Shown: positions 49,301 to 55,682, counted from the stretch's first letter. The stretch is 64,000 nucleotides of DNA from Lineus longissimus (GCF_910592395.1 NC_088316.1:10356001-10420000), one strand, 5' to 3'. Numbers and translations: made by a program. The notes: a model not told the origin generated them from the sequence alone.

Positions 49301-52300
49301 CTGAAGTACACTACAGCCGACAAGGACTGGAAGTTATTTTTAGGACCTAAGTAAAAGATAGAGATTAACCACTTCACTACTGTAGCCCGAAATTTCGGTC
49401 CGATGTGCAAAGATTCACGCTACCGTACTGTAGACCGGAATTTTGGTCTGATGACGTCATGACGCAATGCACTACGATACATGATATATTGCACGCCATT
49501 AACACTTTGGGCGCTGAATTTTTTAGAAAATCAGAAAATGTTATACCCACACATCACAGGGCTATGACATACTAAATATTGGTGCTATGTCAGTAGTCCT
49601 TGAGTTTTATATGTTCAGTATGACCCCAAGACCATGATAAAAATAGAAAAAAGAAATTCTGATAAGATCCTGACCCCCCCCCTCATGCCCCTTTCTGTGA
49701 CCACCCACCCCCAAACATGGCCTGAGGGGGTATGAAAATGAAAGTAAGCCACTTACCATAATACACAAGCCTTTATGTTTGCCTACACGAAGCATTCATC
49801 CTGCTTTTCACCGTTTTTTAGCATCAAATTACAATCCAATCAGCACTAATTAGTGGCTAATTAGTAGCCCCAAAATAGGGGTTAAAGATTTGGCATGTTT
49901 ACCCCCCTAAAAACTCCGACTTTGGCCAAAGAAAGCTGTGTAACCTGTTGACATATACATGATCGCTGTCTATGAATACCGAGTGGAACTAAGTTAACGA
50001 TGTCCGAGAGGTTCTGGGGCAGTTTAAGGGGCACTGGTCTCTCGTCGCAGTACAGCAACTACCACGCTCAAAGGGTTAAGTCATTGCCGGGAATGACGCT
50101 CTGAAGTCCAGTGCTCAATCGAATAACGTCAACAATTTCCAGTAGTAAAGTGGTTAAGGCTAAGTTTCCGAAGACATTGTCGATTAACAGCAAATGGTCA
50201 TTACATTTGTATCTTTATTTTTTTCACAGTCAACCAATAATGTACGATCAAACATTGGCACAGAGACAACGATTTGAAAAAACACTGCAAAGCAAATCAA
50301 TAATTTTTCATACGAGAAAATAATGACAGGACCATAGTTACCTGATGTAGAGCTGGACCAAGAACAGGTACAAGGAATCCATTGTAAATATACTTGAGCA
50401 GTTGATCACGGACCAGAGGATGAGACACCTAATGGAAAATTGGAAAATGTTTCATCTTTTGTTATAAACTGTGTGCAAATATGTTCGAGAACAAAAATTG
50501 CGCTGAAATCCCTTTGTAAATCGCAAAAATAACTCTTTACAAAACAAAAACTGGTTTCGGTGAAGCTGCTGGCATCATCATGAAGGGGAATTGGTTCAAA
50601 TCAGAGAAGTTACACAATGTAATGTTCAATAATAATGGAAGAAAAATGTGAAAATAACGAACTTGGCGATTTCTATCAGGCATTTCTTTCAGGTTTGTGG
50701 CTATTTGTGGGACATTCTCACAAGATTTAATTTTTTCGAATGACGGAATGTGATTGTGGACATTGTTCCCAGCAAAAACATACTGAGAACTAGACTGCTA
50801 ATATCTTATTCTAATGAGCGAATATATTTGTGTGCACATACGATATGTATACATGTTATCATAAGAAAAGACTAAGAATTTGGAACTACAGAAATTTAAA
50901 AAACTCATGTTTTTTTTCAAAAGGGCAAACAAACTTCCCCTGCACTCAGATACTAACAAAGTAACATTGATTTTAAATTCATTGTTCATATACGTTGTAT
51001 TGATCACCATGACAAACAAAATGATACCTTTAGAATTTAGCCTCAAACTCCTAAAGATGAAGAAGTTACAGGGAATTTTTCTTGTAACTATTCAGAGTGT
51101 TGATTCACCTTTGTAGTGAAATGACCCCCTGGCCGAGACCCATTCAATCAGCCAAATGCCCAAATTTCACATCCCAAACCATGAAATTTCTATTTTGAAG
51201 TGATAGTTTTTAAAATGAAACAAGTTTATGCCCTTAAAAATTTCAAGGCATCCCCTTTGCATCACTTTTAGACTCAGACGGACATGTCCTTGTTGAGAGA
51301 ACCATGCCCTTTTTGAAAAATTTTAATTTCAAAATGATTTATACAAAAAAGAAACTGGGACAACCATATCGAAACTTTGAAACCACTCCAAAATTTTGAT
51401 GAACCACGTAAAAGCTTACTTACCTGAACCACGGCATTACAGAATTCGAGAGAATTGAGGAACATCACGAGATCCGGAATAAGGCACCAGTCATCTCTAG
51501 TCAATTGGCACCAGTCATCAGTTGGCATTTCCAGTTTCCGTGGTAATGATGAATATAAACCGCTCAGACCTGTGGCCAACACCTGCAAGCAAAGTCAGAA
51601 AGTTACTCTCTGTCAAATGAGGCTTTACAACTGCAGATCAAGTACATCATGCAGTAAACACAACAATTTGTGAGGTGTACATTTTGTAATTTCAGAAGTA
51701 CCAATTATCCACTTATTGTATTAAGTTTGCGTTTGAGGACACTAATGACAAAGCGTTCACAACCACTTCATGGTCAAGAGTACTATGCCTTATACAACGA
51801 CATGAATGAATCTTCCCAAACTAAGGGCAGGATTGGTAACATGGCTGGCAAGCCTATTTGACCCTCTGTATGATCTACTCACCGGGCAGAAGTCCGAATT
51901 CTCCGCAATGTATCTTCCAATGTTCTCATTCTTAGAAGATAGTGCCATGATAAGCAGGAGTGCATCCCTTGCCTGCTGCCCGATGTGACCCTCATGATGC
52001 ACATATGGTATCAACAACGAAAAGACAAGGAACTTAGCCGGTCCATGGTTAGCCCCGGCAGAGAAGAAAAGCTCCACTAACTGAACATTCTTGGTTAGAC
52101 AAACACACAACTGATGAAGTAATAGAATCATGTGATTTTTTATGTCGACATTGTAATGTTCCGCACATCTGGACAATAGATGGAGTAAAGGTCGTATGAT
52201 AGGTTTGTGAACCAGTAACTGCTGCTTAGATTCTGTGATTAGCAGGTCAAATATTTTCAGTTGTTCGACCTTTAATCGTTCTTGGTGTTCGCTGCTATAA

Positions 52301-52653
52301 CAGCACCATGTATTGATACGCTCCATCACATTCTCTGTCAACATGTACTGGAGGATGGGGCCCTGTTGTCCATTGTCTGAGCCCTCCTCAATAAGAAGAA
52401 GCATCATCTGATCCATGTAGTGAATAACCGCCTCCACGTCATCAATAGTGGTGCGTACTTTATTCCCGCTTGATGCATTAGTCACCCCGATCTTGTCTAT
52501 GACGGCCGTCGTTTGTTTCCAGTGGCTCTTGAACACCTCCAGACAAGTGTCTGGGTCATGCACTCCACAATTCGTTGGAAAGTTTTGGCTTACCATTGTT
52601 CTCGTTCCCATGGTACCTGCTTGTGACTTGGAACGTTTTCGAAACCAATTCAT
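16036..52653 (-). CDS. FHIP1: FHIP1 / FAM160A, FTS-Hook-FHIP complex subunit (whole gene, ten coding exons)
   Basis: FHIP proteins join AKTIP/FTS and Hook in the FHF complex, a dynein cargo adaptor on early endosomes; FHIP1B is the subunit linked to Rab5. Ten minus-strand exons join in phase: 51883-52653, 51424-51582, 50342-50428, 35903-36070, 35182-35261, 34099-34275, 25215-26407, 24650-24828, 16533-16740 and 16036-16334. They encode 1106 residues, close to the roughly 1000 of vertebrate FHIP1. The start MNWFRKRSK follows an in-frame TAA. Landmarks are DPDTCLEVFKSHW, GQQARDALLLIMAL, FCP-VLATGLSGLYSSLPRK, a serine-rich linker (about residues 500-860), LYVNLLLTGL and the end EEFLKELAAISQEH. 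These match the N-terminal RAI16-like domain and the C-terminal FHIP domain as I remember them. Two optional microexons are described separately. Noncoding 5' exons were not found. Confidence 0.93.
16533..16740 (-). CDS. FHIP1: FHIP1 coding exon 9
   Basis: 208 bp from MLGSVKHKIDCFSYTVDNF to KTPVQEIKT, ending in phase 1. Acceptor cattcag, donor GTGAGT. It is separated from exon 8 by a 7.9-kb intron full of repeats. Confidence 0.9.
16741..17970. other. FHIP1 intron 9, 3' part
   Basis: No exon-like signal. A minus-strand frame at 17697-17903 lies near a tcaagatggcca/gccatattgg word that also occurs in the element at 9189-9745, so it is probably repeat-derived. Confidence 0.35.
17971..18240 (+). 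mobile_element. HINE/pearl-like element, 5' part
   Basis: Begins with the family's 5' end: aatgaaatggccagggccat, then the gtgctcacc terminus (compare 36102 and 54141). It then runs through the tgacctctgtgacc-like unit. It breaks off at about 18240 within the block that normally precedes ggccccctggtggcc. The missing continuation is found at 20455. Confidence 0.65.
18256..18843. mobile_element. non-autonomous DNA element with terminal inverted repeats of about 48 bp
   Basis: The left end CCTAACAGCAAATTGCAGAC continues through CATATCCCTGG to tttgtcat. It is repeated inverted at the right end, from atgacaaaacactatc to ttgctgttagg. No transposase frame is seen. It sits within the insertion that splits the surrounding HINE-like element. 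Confidence 0.6.
18844..20422. other. inserted sequence inside an FHIP1 intron, unidentified
   Basis: This lies between the two halves of a HINE-like element. Around 18890-19130 related words (gaagtgtaggttg / gaggtgtagattg, catggtcacaacatag / catggtcatagcatac) recur, suggesting a decayed tandem duplication. Otherwise nothing is recognised. Confidence 0.35.
20423..20454. repeat. perfect hairpin ending in CTAA, possible Helitron 3' terminus
   Basis: AGACCATATCCAC, six bases, then GTGGATATGGTCT form a 13-bp perfect stem. The next bases are AAT, so the stem runs into CTAA-T. It sits exactly where interrupted HINE-like sequence resumes. The stem shares AGACCATATCC with the inverted repeats at 18256-18843. 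Confidence 0.55.
20455..21290 (+). mobile_element. HINE/pearl-like element, 3' part with terminal hairpin
   Basis: About three repeated units, each with a ggccccctggtggcc-like block (near 20480, 20791 and 21091), an aaacgtgcc block and tgacctctgtgacct. They are followed by gacggacgacgacgacgacg and a perfect hairpin AGCTCACCTCT-gcta-AGAGGTGAGCT (21264-21289) that runs into CTAA. This end structure suits Helentron-type non-autonomous elements. Confidence 0.7.
21291..23066. other. FHIP1 intron, nothing recognised
   Basis: A+T-rich intronic DNA with short unconvincing frames and no known repeat. Confidence 0.4.
23067..23294. mobile_element. TTAA-flanked MITE (second copy of the 11131-11355 family, inverted)
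   Basis: TTAA bounds both sides (23067-23070 and 23291-23294). The sequence between is the reverse complement, with divergence, of 11131-11355, sharing the ccacaagtaattacgaac and tgcggcattgtgtattag-like blocks. Confidence 0.7.
23416..23611. mobile_element. MITE family A, copy 2
   Basis: Terminal inverted repeats atatgtgacccgccatggca and tgccatggtgagtcacatat. The interior is the same as at 13864-14056, including gttcatttcactattgtctg and tttaggctcatcttctg. Confidence 0.8.
24358..24521. mobile_element. short palindromic MITE
   Basis: Inverted blocks: attttttttcaatttcag with aaattggaaaaaaat, gggtaattatagcccctgc with gcaggggctataa, and ggtagaa with ttctacc. The fold is nearly complete apart from a right-arm insertion. 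It has no coding content. Confidence 0.55.
24650..24828 (-). CDS. FHIP1: FHIP1 coding exon 8
   Basis: 179 bp. With the G carried over from exon 7 it encodes GPFLSVLLHKLDSLMQNTLY and VNLLLTGLITRLACYPQ, then LLRSFLLNHSLVFQPSIKS. This is the C-terminal FHIP domain. Acceptor tttcag, donor GTATGT. Confidence 0.92.
25090..25195 (+). repeat. LINE/SINE 3' tail (copy 2)
   Basis: Contains gggactgaaagcagttgga and tttagcactatattaatctc before a short ATT-type tail, matching 15290-15432. It ends about 20 bp from the donor of FHIP1 exon 7, so it lies in the intron immediately next to that splice site. Confidence 0.45.
25215..26407 (-). CDS. FHIP1: FHIP1 coding exon 7 (large linker exon)
   Basis: 1193 bp. 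It opens with a short linker and the conserved ETNYMDYLKDSRERV...CWSAPYDGENPSPE block. About 300 residues rich in serine, threonine and aspartate follow, with no obvious fold and many possible phosphosites. It ends in phase 1 before donor GTAAGT. The linker is where FHIP1 proteins differ most between species. Confidence 0.92.
26408..28580. other. FHIP1 intron 6, first part
   Basis: Mostly single-copy A+T-rich sequence. The only recognisable item is the tRNA-like segment at 26660-26735. A nine-C run followed by A-runs lies at about 28510. Confidence 0.4.
26660..26735 (-). repeat. tRNA-derived SINE head, candidate
   Basis: On the minus strand there is a gacttagcgaaaagagttcc block (A-box-like). 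A CCAGACTCGTGGCC anticodon-arm-like stretch follows, then atgggtttcattccc, which resembles a B box (GGTTCGATTCC). The order and spacing fit a decayed tRNA. No discriminating 3' body was identified. Confidence 0.4.
28581..28632. promoter_or_regulatory. pair of consensus CRE palindromes
   Basis: Two full TGACGTCA sites (28581-28588 and 28625-28632) lie 36 bp apart in an FHIP1 intron. TGACGTCA is the CREB/ATF site. Regulatory use is inferred from the pairing only. Confidence 0.3.
28633..31123. other. FHIP1 intron 6, middle part
   Basis: No exon-like signal. A minus-strand frame at 29197-29616 (139 codons, lysine/phenylalanine-rich) lies in A+T-rich DNA and resembles nothing I know. A 32-bp duplication is at 29821-29883. 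Confidence 0.4.
29821..29883. repeat. 32-bp tandem duplication
   Basis: Two consecutive copies of atgcaatctggctaatgctg plus twelve more bases, differing by one t/c change. Confidence 0.8.
31124..31688. repeat. long palindrome, 266-bp arms and 33-bp loop
   Basis: Left arm 31124-31389 and right arm 31423-31688 are equal in length and complementary along their whole extent, with scattered mismatches. The arms meet at gttatgtg / cacataac and end at cactgttcactgc / cagtgacagtg. It lies inside an FHIP1 intron, so pre-mRNA could fold into a long hairpin. No terminal motif or target duplication was identified. Confidence 0.85.
31689..32316. other. FHIP1 intron, nothing recognised
   Basis: No exon or repeat signal between the long palindrome and the pogo-like MITE. 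Confidence 0.4.
32317..32490. mobile_element. pogo-like MITE (copy 2)
   Basis: CAGTGGAACCTCCCTTAACG at the left, AGAGAGGTTCTACTG at the right, TA on both sides. Same family as 14215-14395. Confidence 0.8.
32974..33196. repeat. palindrome of two inverted family-A left halves, 100-bp arms
   Basis: Arms 32974-33073 and 33097-33196 are near-perfect complements around a 23-base loop. Each arm is the left half of MITE family A (gttcatttccctattgtaga, ccttttgtgaaat, and a terminal tgtgac...gctctacc variant). The normal right half (tttaggctcatcttctg) is absent. This is a head-to-head rearrangement rather than an ordinary copy. Confidence 0.8.
33215..33300 (+). repeat. tRNA-derived SINE, candidate
   Basis: Plus-strand ggactctcagctagcagtcg then gaggtacctggtttgaaccc has a tRNA-like A region and a good B box (GGTTTGAACCC). 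It is followed by gtcacctgagactccaggga, which looks like a SINE body. No tRNA gene structure remains. Confidence 0.4.
33301..34098. other. FHIP1 intron 6, last part
   Basis: No recognisable exon or repeat before exon 6. Confidence 0.4.
34099..34275 (-). CDS. FHIP1: FHIP1 coding exon 6
   Basis: 177 bp from YLIPCTHVMVSQKRS to a proline/serine-rich segment (GTSTPGTPDPAS). Acceptor ttttag, donor GTTGGT. It contains the conserved AEKFLSLTPACC block. Confidence 0.92.
34276..35902. other. FHIP1 introns 4 and 5
   Basis: Intronic DNA either side of exon 5 (35182-35261). No additional exon with family similarity and no repeat recognised. Confidence 0.4.
35182..35261 (-). CDS. FHIP1: FHIP1 coding exon 5
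   Basis: 80 bp encoding LCMVSLALFKTMVDLNCEE and FQLVF, with two bases of a lysine codon that continues in exon 6. Acceptor tttcag, donor GTAAGT. Confidence 0.92.
35903..36070 (-). CDS. FHIP1: FHIP1 coding exon 4
   Basis: 56 codons, NSLEEVIAATAYLDLFIR through LITRINSNSR, phase 0 at both ends, acceptor ctgcag and donor GTATGG. The AYLDLFIR...TEPAL block is a strong family signature. Confidence 0.92.
36102..36426 (+). mobile_element. HINE/pearl-like element, single-unit complete copy
   Basis: Starts gatgaaatggccaaagggcc and gtgctcaccgt. It carries one ggccccctggtggccaaatt block (about 36234), an aaaacgtgccactg block and a gacgacggacactgcgg microsatellite remnant, and ends ctcccctacggtgagcc. 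The ends CTCACCGT and ACGGTGAG are inverted copies. It lies 31 bp upstream of FHIP1 exon 4 in the direction of transcription. Confidence 0.75.
36427..37237. other. FHIP1 intron 3, nothing recognised
   Basis: No exon or repeat signal. Confidence 0.4.
37238..37507. mobile_element. piggyBac-like MITE, TTAA-CCCTTTTGCTG ends
   Basis: TTAACCCTTTTGCTG at the left and CAGCAAAAGGGTTAA at the right: a perfect 15-base inverted end including TTAA. No transposase. Confidence 0.8.
37777..38196. repeat. 18-bp minisatellite of alternating purine-pyrimidine DNA
   Basis: About 23 copies of TACACGTACACGACGGCG and variants. Twelve of the eighteen bases alternate strictly pyrimidine-purine, rich in CG and CA steps, and the 3' end (tacacgtgcatgatgacg) extends the alternation. 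Because the period is divisible by three and stop codons are rare, at least two plus and three minus frames are open at once (AYTYTT, VHVHGG, VYVYAV and arginine-valine versions). I do not call a gene. Confidence 0.9.
38197..39431. other. FHIP1 intron 3, nothing recognised
   Basis: No exon with family similarity. A pair of overlapping short frames near 38506-38788 has no recognisable domain. Confidence 0.4.
39432..39655 (+). mobile_element. HINE/pearl-like element, truncated 5' fragment
   Basis: Begins tgaaatggctaggtgccatt, continues through tgacctctgtcaagtgacct and the gtaaccatgatataaaactg block, then leaves the family at about 39655. Confidence 0.55.
39720..39840 (-). repeat. tRNA-like SINE, candidate
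   Basis: On the minus strand ggtagcaaggtggaagagta (A-box-like) is followed after a short arm by ctatgttggattccgggct (B-box-like). The spacing fits a tRNA-derived head. Confidence 0.35.
39841..40778. other. FHIP1 intron 3, nothing recognised
   Basis: A plus-strand frame at 39908-40228 (106 codons) has no recognisable domain and no splice support. Confidence 0.35.
40779..40968. mobile_element. TA-flanked MITE (second copy of the 12312-12509 family)
   Basis: Ends CTGTCCAAATCACAATTGTC and TCATTTGTGATTTGGACTG between TA dinucleotides. The core (gcgcgtaatttacgcgaaac, atagagataagcgcgtca) matches the first copy. Confidence 0.75.
40969..42270. other. FHIP1 intron 3, nothing recognised
   Basis: A+T-rich; short plus frames at 41324-41781 do not resemble a protein family. 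Confidence 0.4.
42271..42448. mobile_element. pogo-like MITE (copy 3)
   Basis: CAGTGGAACCTCCCTTAGCA to TAGAGAGGTTCTACTG with TA on both sides; same family as 14215-14395 and 32317-32490. Confidence 0.8.
42517..43172. mobile_element. DNA element with terminal inverted repeats of about 90 bp
   Basis: The left end (ggtggcccatcctgaggata, tcaggggttaatgttcgctt, ggccctgcacacaaaccc) recurs inverted at 43080-43172 (gggtttgtgtgcagggcc, gtgaacattaacccctga, tttcctcaggacgggggtgg). The interior holds a separate TTAA element at 42854-43062. It lies about 60 bp from FHIP1 microexon B. Confidence 0.7.
42854..43062. mobile_element. piggyBac-like MITE nested in a larger element, with Pol III-like boxes
   Basis: TTAACCCTTATAGTGCC at the left and CGTTTAAGGGTTAA at the right. 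On the minus strand, TAGCTCAACTGG (42926-42937) matches the tRNA A-box consensus and GGTTCAACC (42881-42889) a B box, in the right order 36 bases apart. Either a tRNA-like SINE fragment lies within it or the boxes are chance; a tRNA fold is not convincing. Confidence 0.55.
43233..43274 (-). CDS. candidate FHIP1 microexon B (42 bp, in frame)
   Basis: On the minus strand, acceptor tgtttccttag and donor GTAAGTAA bracket 42 bases encoding DFELDLQLYGKVTE in phase 0. The two other frames contain stops, so it can only be read in the FHIP1 phase. Together with microexon A it would add 30 residues at the junction between GPALHQ and NSLEEV. An exon of an unrecognised nested gene is possible but less economical. 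Confidence 0.52.
43275..44043. other. FHIP1 intron, nothing recognised
   Basis: No exon beyond microexon B and no repeat recognised. Confidence 0.4.
44044..44930 (+). mobile_element. HINE/pearl-like element, second subfamily
   Basis: Starts ttaatgaaatgtccagggga and cattgtgctcact, carries tgacctctgtgaacttgaaa and related units, and ends with gacggacaacggacaatacg then aagctcacccaggtg. It lacks the ggccccctggtggcc block. Its 3' half resembles 8215-8629. Confidence 0.65.
44931..45550. other. FHIP1 intron, nothing recognised
   Basis: No exon or repeat recognised before the CpG-rich block. Confidence 0.4.
45551..46130. repeat. CpG-rich dispersed-repeat-like block
   Basis: Starts ttctcgccaggatttcaatc, then cgcagccggccggaggccag and a cgccgcaggcgcatttttgg run, and later gccctccccgcttgctcccc. 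Base composition is unlike the flanking A+T-rich intron. It looks like a dispersed element or an intronic CpG island; I cannot name it. Short minus frames inside have no domain. Confidence 0.4.
46131..46212. repeat. cluster of GC-rich inverted repeats (cruciform-prone)
   Basis: Two tgcgcagt-(a)-ccaactgcgca modules, each a stem of TGCGCAGT with ACTGCGCA, are joined by a larger palindrome (GCGCATCCCGC-agccc-GCGGGATGCGC). The result is a compact set of alternative hairpins. Confidence 0.7.
46470..46545. promoter_or_regulatory. candidate promoter-like motif cluster in FHIP1 intron
   Basis: Within about 70 bp there is a gttgccaaggctac stretch resembling an RFX X-box half, an inverted CCAAT box (attgg) and a perfect E-box (cacgtg). 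They sit in CpG-rich DNA that continues to about 46750. Such a cluster could mark an internal FHIP1 promoter or an enhancer; nothing here proves activity. Confidence 0.25.
46782..46829 (-). CDS. candidate FHIP1 microexon A (48 bp, in frame)
   Basis: On the minus strand a long polypyrimidine tract (tgtttttttctctc) and gatgcag acceptor are followed by 48 bases and the donor GTAAGTCC. Read in FHIP1 phase 0 it encodes MDSLVSITVGSSYFIK. Both ends are phase 0, so inclusion would insert 16 residues after GPALHQ without a frameshift. Its first codon is ATG, so it could instead begin a shorter isoform. I know of no counterpart in human FHIP1. The splice sites are as good as those of the sure exons, but there is no homology support. 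Confidence 0.5.
46830..47397. other. FHIP1 intron, contains a (TTTA)n tract
   Basis: A ttatttttatttatttattt tract at about 47067-47093 is the only recognisable item upstream of the nested MITEs. Confidence 0.5.
47398..48677. mobile_element. TTAA-flanked MITE (family B, copy 1) carrying a nested pogo-like insertion
   Basis: Outer halves 47398-47506 and 48559-48677 match the copy at 62920-63241: gggggactataggcaggagg and tggccatcttcaagtgact at the left, tgcctgcctagctgctgcct and gtccctttaa at the right. TTAA bounds both ends. The middle is the separate element at 47507-48558. Confidence 0.75.
47507..48558. mobile_element. pogo-like non-autonomous element with CAGTGGAACCCCGG ends
   Basis: CAGTGGAACCCCGGTTGGCG at the left and CGTGTTACCGGGGTTCCACTG at the right, with TA on both sides, 1052 bp. 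Internal words such as gcgaccaccccg recur near both ends. No transposase frame is seen. It interrupts family-B copy 1, whose uninterrupted counterpart lies at 62920-63241. Confidence 0.8.
48678..49364. other. FHIP1 intron, nothing recognised
   Basis: No exon or repeat recognised. Confidence 0.4.
49365..50157. mobile_element. TTAA-flanked element with CCACTTCACTACTG ends
   Basis: TTAACCACTTCACTACTG at the left is matched by CAGTAGTAAAGTGGTTAA at the right, with one extra base in the stem. A partial internal copy (gcccgaaatttcggtccga, then gtagaccggaattttggtct) follows the left end. No transposase. It ends about 185 bp from FHIP1 exon 3. Confidence 0.65.
50342..50428 (-). CDS. FHIP1: FHIP1 coding exon 3
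   Basis: 29 codons, VSHPLVRDQLL through VPVLGPALHQ, phase 0 at both ends, with acceptor ttag and donor GTAACT. A 14.3-kb intron follows, holding the two candidate microexons. Confidence 0.9.
50429..51423. other. FHIP1 intron 2
   Basis: A+T-rich; no additional exon or repeat recognised. Confidence 0.4.
51424..51582 (-). CDS. FHIP1: FHIP1 coding exon 2
   Basis: 53 codons from VLATGLSGLYSS to LEFCNAVVQ, between acceptor ttgcag and donor GTAAGT, phase 0 at both ends. It is among the most conserved parts of the family. Confidence 0.92.
51883..52653 (-). CDS. FHIP1: FHIP1 coding exon 1 (start codon)
   Basis: 257 codons from ATG at 52653 to ...NSDFCP, ending in phase 0 before the donor GTGAGT. 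It carries most of the alpha-solenoid N-terminal domain. An in-frame TAA lies four codons upstream of the ATG, which supports this start. Confidence 0.92.
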
Positions 52654-53927
52654 TTCACGAAACCTTTAATGTACTGTTCATCCATGGTTGGGACTTACGT
52701 TGCATTCATGTAGGTTGTAATCTTTTAAAATCAAATGAGAAATTCAGCTTTGAAAAGGTGAGACGGAGAGTTTCAGAAAAAATTGGTGTCCAGAAAAAAG
52801 GTGTCCAGAAGTTCTGTGTCCTTCACGCAGTCAATCTGTACACACTCAAATAAGGATTCAAGATTAGGAAAGGCTTGGTCATCAACTGATTGGTGAGCTC
52901 AAGATCCTCGGTCAAACAATCAAGCAAAGATGCGATTGAGAAACTGAAAGTGAACAGAAAATAGAAGTCAGATTTAGAAATGGTTGAAATTTCCCTTTCA
53001 AAAATTGAATGGCCATGGGCCATGTGCTCACTTGTTGTCAGTAAAACAATGAAATATGATTAATCCATGATATTACATTACAGGTTATGTGATGAATGTA
53101 CACGGACCTCGGACTTGTTTTAACACCCGAACCTGTTTTTAGTCGAGTGAGACATATTCCATCCTCCAGTTTAGGGCATGGATGGATACCCTTGTTGATT
53201 TTAAACTCTAAAATCTTGTCACCAGGTAAACATAGAGTGCTCAAAATGGACCCAATGTCTCACATGGCCTGGATATTTTCCTCACTTTGGAACTTCAGTC
53301 CCAAATATATGTCGGTGGTGATGTTTGATAAGTCTCACATGTAATGGAAAACATATCTCCAAATCATGCATAATCAGGTGGATTAATTATGCAAATCACT
53401 GTGATTTCTTTGAAGGAGATACATAAATAGTCACTTAGTGCTTACACGCCAGTCGGAGGAAGTCACTGCTAGCCAAAACAATCCTTAAGTTAGGCAAAAT
53501 GAACAAAAGAACATGTGGTGTGCGACCATGTGGTATTTTGTTTACTGATTGTTTGTTGTGGCCAGCAGTGGCTTCCTTTGCCTGGTATGAGGGCATCTAT
53601 TAAAGGTCATGTCAGTAAGCGTGTGATTTCTCAAACCGTACCATCGTCATTTCCGGGACAAAGTTACCAGGTGAAGTATTTTACCAGGCGTAGGCCTAGC
53701 ACTTCAGGCCTGGTGTCCAGGCCCAGGCCCATTTCTGGAGTAAGTGAAATTCAACCATGCCACACAATGTACATGTCATTACACTTCTACCTAGAGTCCC
53801 GTGATGAGTCTTTGTAAACAAGCCTCAAAGGTATGGTCAAAACTGGCGGATTGGCAGCGAGTGCAATGTCAAAATCATTTTGTGTAAACAAAGATATTTA
53901 TTTTAAGGGTTGACCATAGGTTACAGG
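52654..53927. other. 5' region of FHIP1 (divergent intergenic region, first part)
   Basis: Noncoding FHIP1 5' exons should lie in this direction, but I cannot fix one. A HINE-like 5'-end fragment (tggccatgggccatgtgctc) is at about 53008-53040. Short frames on both strands have no domain. Confidence 0.4.
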
Positions 53928-54140
53928 TAGGCCTACCGTCATTTTGGCTAGACCTCGAAATCCTAAAGCAATTAGTCTTAGAACGCTTTCCAAATTAATT
54001 AAATGCTCATTTAAAACCATGGAGGCTGTTCTCTGGAAAACAAAGAACAGATTCCCGCCCTTGAAATGAGCATTCACTACGTTTTGAAGGAGTTCTAATT
54101 GCTTTAGGATTTCAAGTTCTAGCCAAAATGGCGGTACCTA
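53928..54140. mobile_element. foldback MITE with ATTTTGGCTAGA arms
   Basis: Left arm taggcctaccgtcattttgg, then ctcgaaatcctaaagcaatt; the right arm repeats it inverted (attgctttaggatttcaag, ccaaaatggcggtaccta). It directly abuts the HINE-like element that begins at 54141. Confidence 0.7.
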
Positions 54141-55547
54141 AAATGAAACGGCCAGGGGCCATTGTGCTCACCGTATACATCTTTTAGTAGGCAGGATCAT
54201 GCTTAGTTTAGAGGTGAATATGGTGAACACAATCAGGCATGAAGACTTTTTTTAGATGTGTATTGATGTCAAGTAATAAGACAGGGCAGTATATATAAGT
54301 TTATGATCCAACCAATAATTGTCTATGACATCAACAAGATCAATATCGTGTGATTGCTAAGAGTCCCTGCAATAAAAAATTCATCGAAAAAAAGTCATTA
54401 ATAAGCAAGATATTGCATGTCCTACTTTTTCAGTTTTGACCCCCTGGTGGCCAAATCAAGAATCAGATGAGGCCAAAATTCGGTGTCAGAGATTATCTGA
54501 TGTAGGGGGTTACATGTACCAACTTTCAAGTTCATAGCTTCAGCAGTTAAGAAACGTGCCATAGTTACACTCTAATGGCCAATTTACGCCATTTGACCTC
54601 TGTGACCTAGAAAAGGAGGTCAAATCCAAAAATCGTAGGACATGTGGTGTATCCTTGCTAGAAGTCCCTGCCATAAAAATTTTATCGAAAACAATTCACT
54701 CAAATAAGCAAGATATTGCACTTCTTCCTTTTTCCATTATGGCCCCCTGGTGGCCGAATAAAGAATCAGATCAGGCCAAAATTCGGCATCAAAGGTTATC
54801 TGATGTAGGGGGTTATATGCACCAAGTTTCAAGTTCATAGCTTTACTGGTTAAGAAACGTGCCATAGTTTACACTCCAACGGCCAATTTACGCCATATGA
54901 CCTCTGTGACCTTGAAAAGTAGGTCAAATTGAAAACCCGTAAGACATGTGATGTATTCTTCCTAAGAGTACCTACCATAAAAATTTTATCGAAAACAAGT
55001 CACTTATAAGCGATATATCACACTTTTTAGATATCCACTTTTGGCCCCCTGGTGGCAAAGTTGAGAATCAGATCAAACTGAAATTCAGCACCAGAGGCTA
55101 TGTGATATAGGGGGTTATATGTACCAGTTTCAAGTTCATAGCTTTAGTGGTTAAGAAACGTGCTATAGTTTACACTCTAACGGCCAATTTACGCCATATG
55201 ACCTCTGTGAACTTGAAAAGTAGGTCAAATTAAAAACCCGTATGATATAAGATGTATATTTGCTATGAGTACCTACAACGCAAGTTTCATCGAAAACAAG
55301 TCACTAATAAGCGAGATATCACACTTTTTAGATATCGACATTTGGCCCCCTGGTGGCCAAGTTGAGAATCAGATCGGACCGAAATTTAGTGTCAGAGGTC
55401 ACCTGACCTAGGGGGTGCTGTGTACAAAGTTTTAAGTTCATAGCCCTAGCGGTTAAGAAACGTGCCACTGTTTTTTAAATAGGATACGACGACGGACGAC
55501 GGACGACGGACACTGCGGTATTACATAAGACTCCCCTACGGTGAGCC
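54141..55547 (+). mobile_element. HINE/pearl-like element with four tandem units
   Basis: It begins aaatgaaacggccaggggcc and gtgctcaccgt. It contains ggccccctggtggcc-like blocks at about 54438, 54741, 55043 and 55344, spaced 300-303 bp apart. Between them are aagaaacgtgccat and tgacctctgtgacct blocks. It ends in a gacgacggacgacggacgac microsatellite and ctcccctacggtgagcc. Short inverted ends, a tandem core and an ACGG-type microsatellite are the layout of pearl/CvA elements of bivalves and of HINE (Helentron-derived) elements. It has no coding capacity. Confidence 0.8.
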
Positions 55548-55626
55548 AAAAATCAAGAAAATGTAAGATACAAGTCAGAAAAGACAAAAGGGAAAAGATA
55601 AAAAATAATGAAATAAAAAAATATTT

Positions 55627-55682
55627 TTGGCCGTCCCTGACCGGGGTTTGAACTCACGACCTTTGGATTGCCACAACACGAA
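55627..55682 (-). repeat. tRNA-derived SINE fragment
   Basis: On the minus strand aaaggtcgtgagttcaaacc then ccggtcagggacggcc reads as the anticodon-variable-T-arm part of a tRNA, with a good B box (GAGTTCAAACCCC). It lies between two HINE-like arrays. Confidence 0.5.

Noticed and set aside
49607-49810. Possible FHIP1 exon ending at the donor GTAAGTGG near 49755
   Set aside because: A 44-bp segment between an acceptor-like cag and this donor is not a multiple of three, has a stop in phase 0 and lies inside a TTAA element.
52690-52705. Consensus-like donor (GTAAGTCC) upstream of the FHIP1 start codon, minus strand
   Set aside because: It is only about 40 bases from the start codon with no room for an intron; the leader exon must lie farther away.
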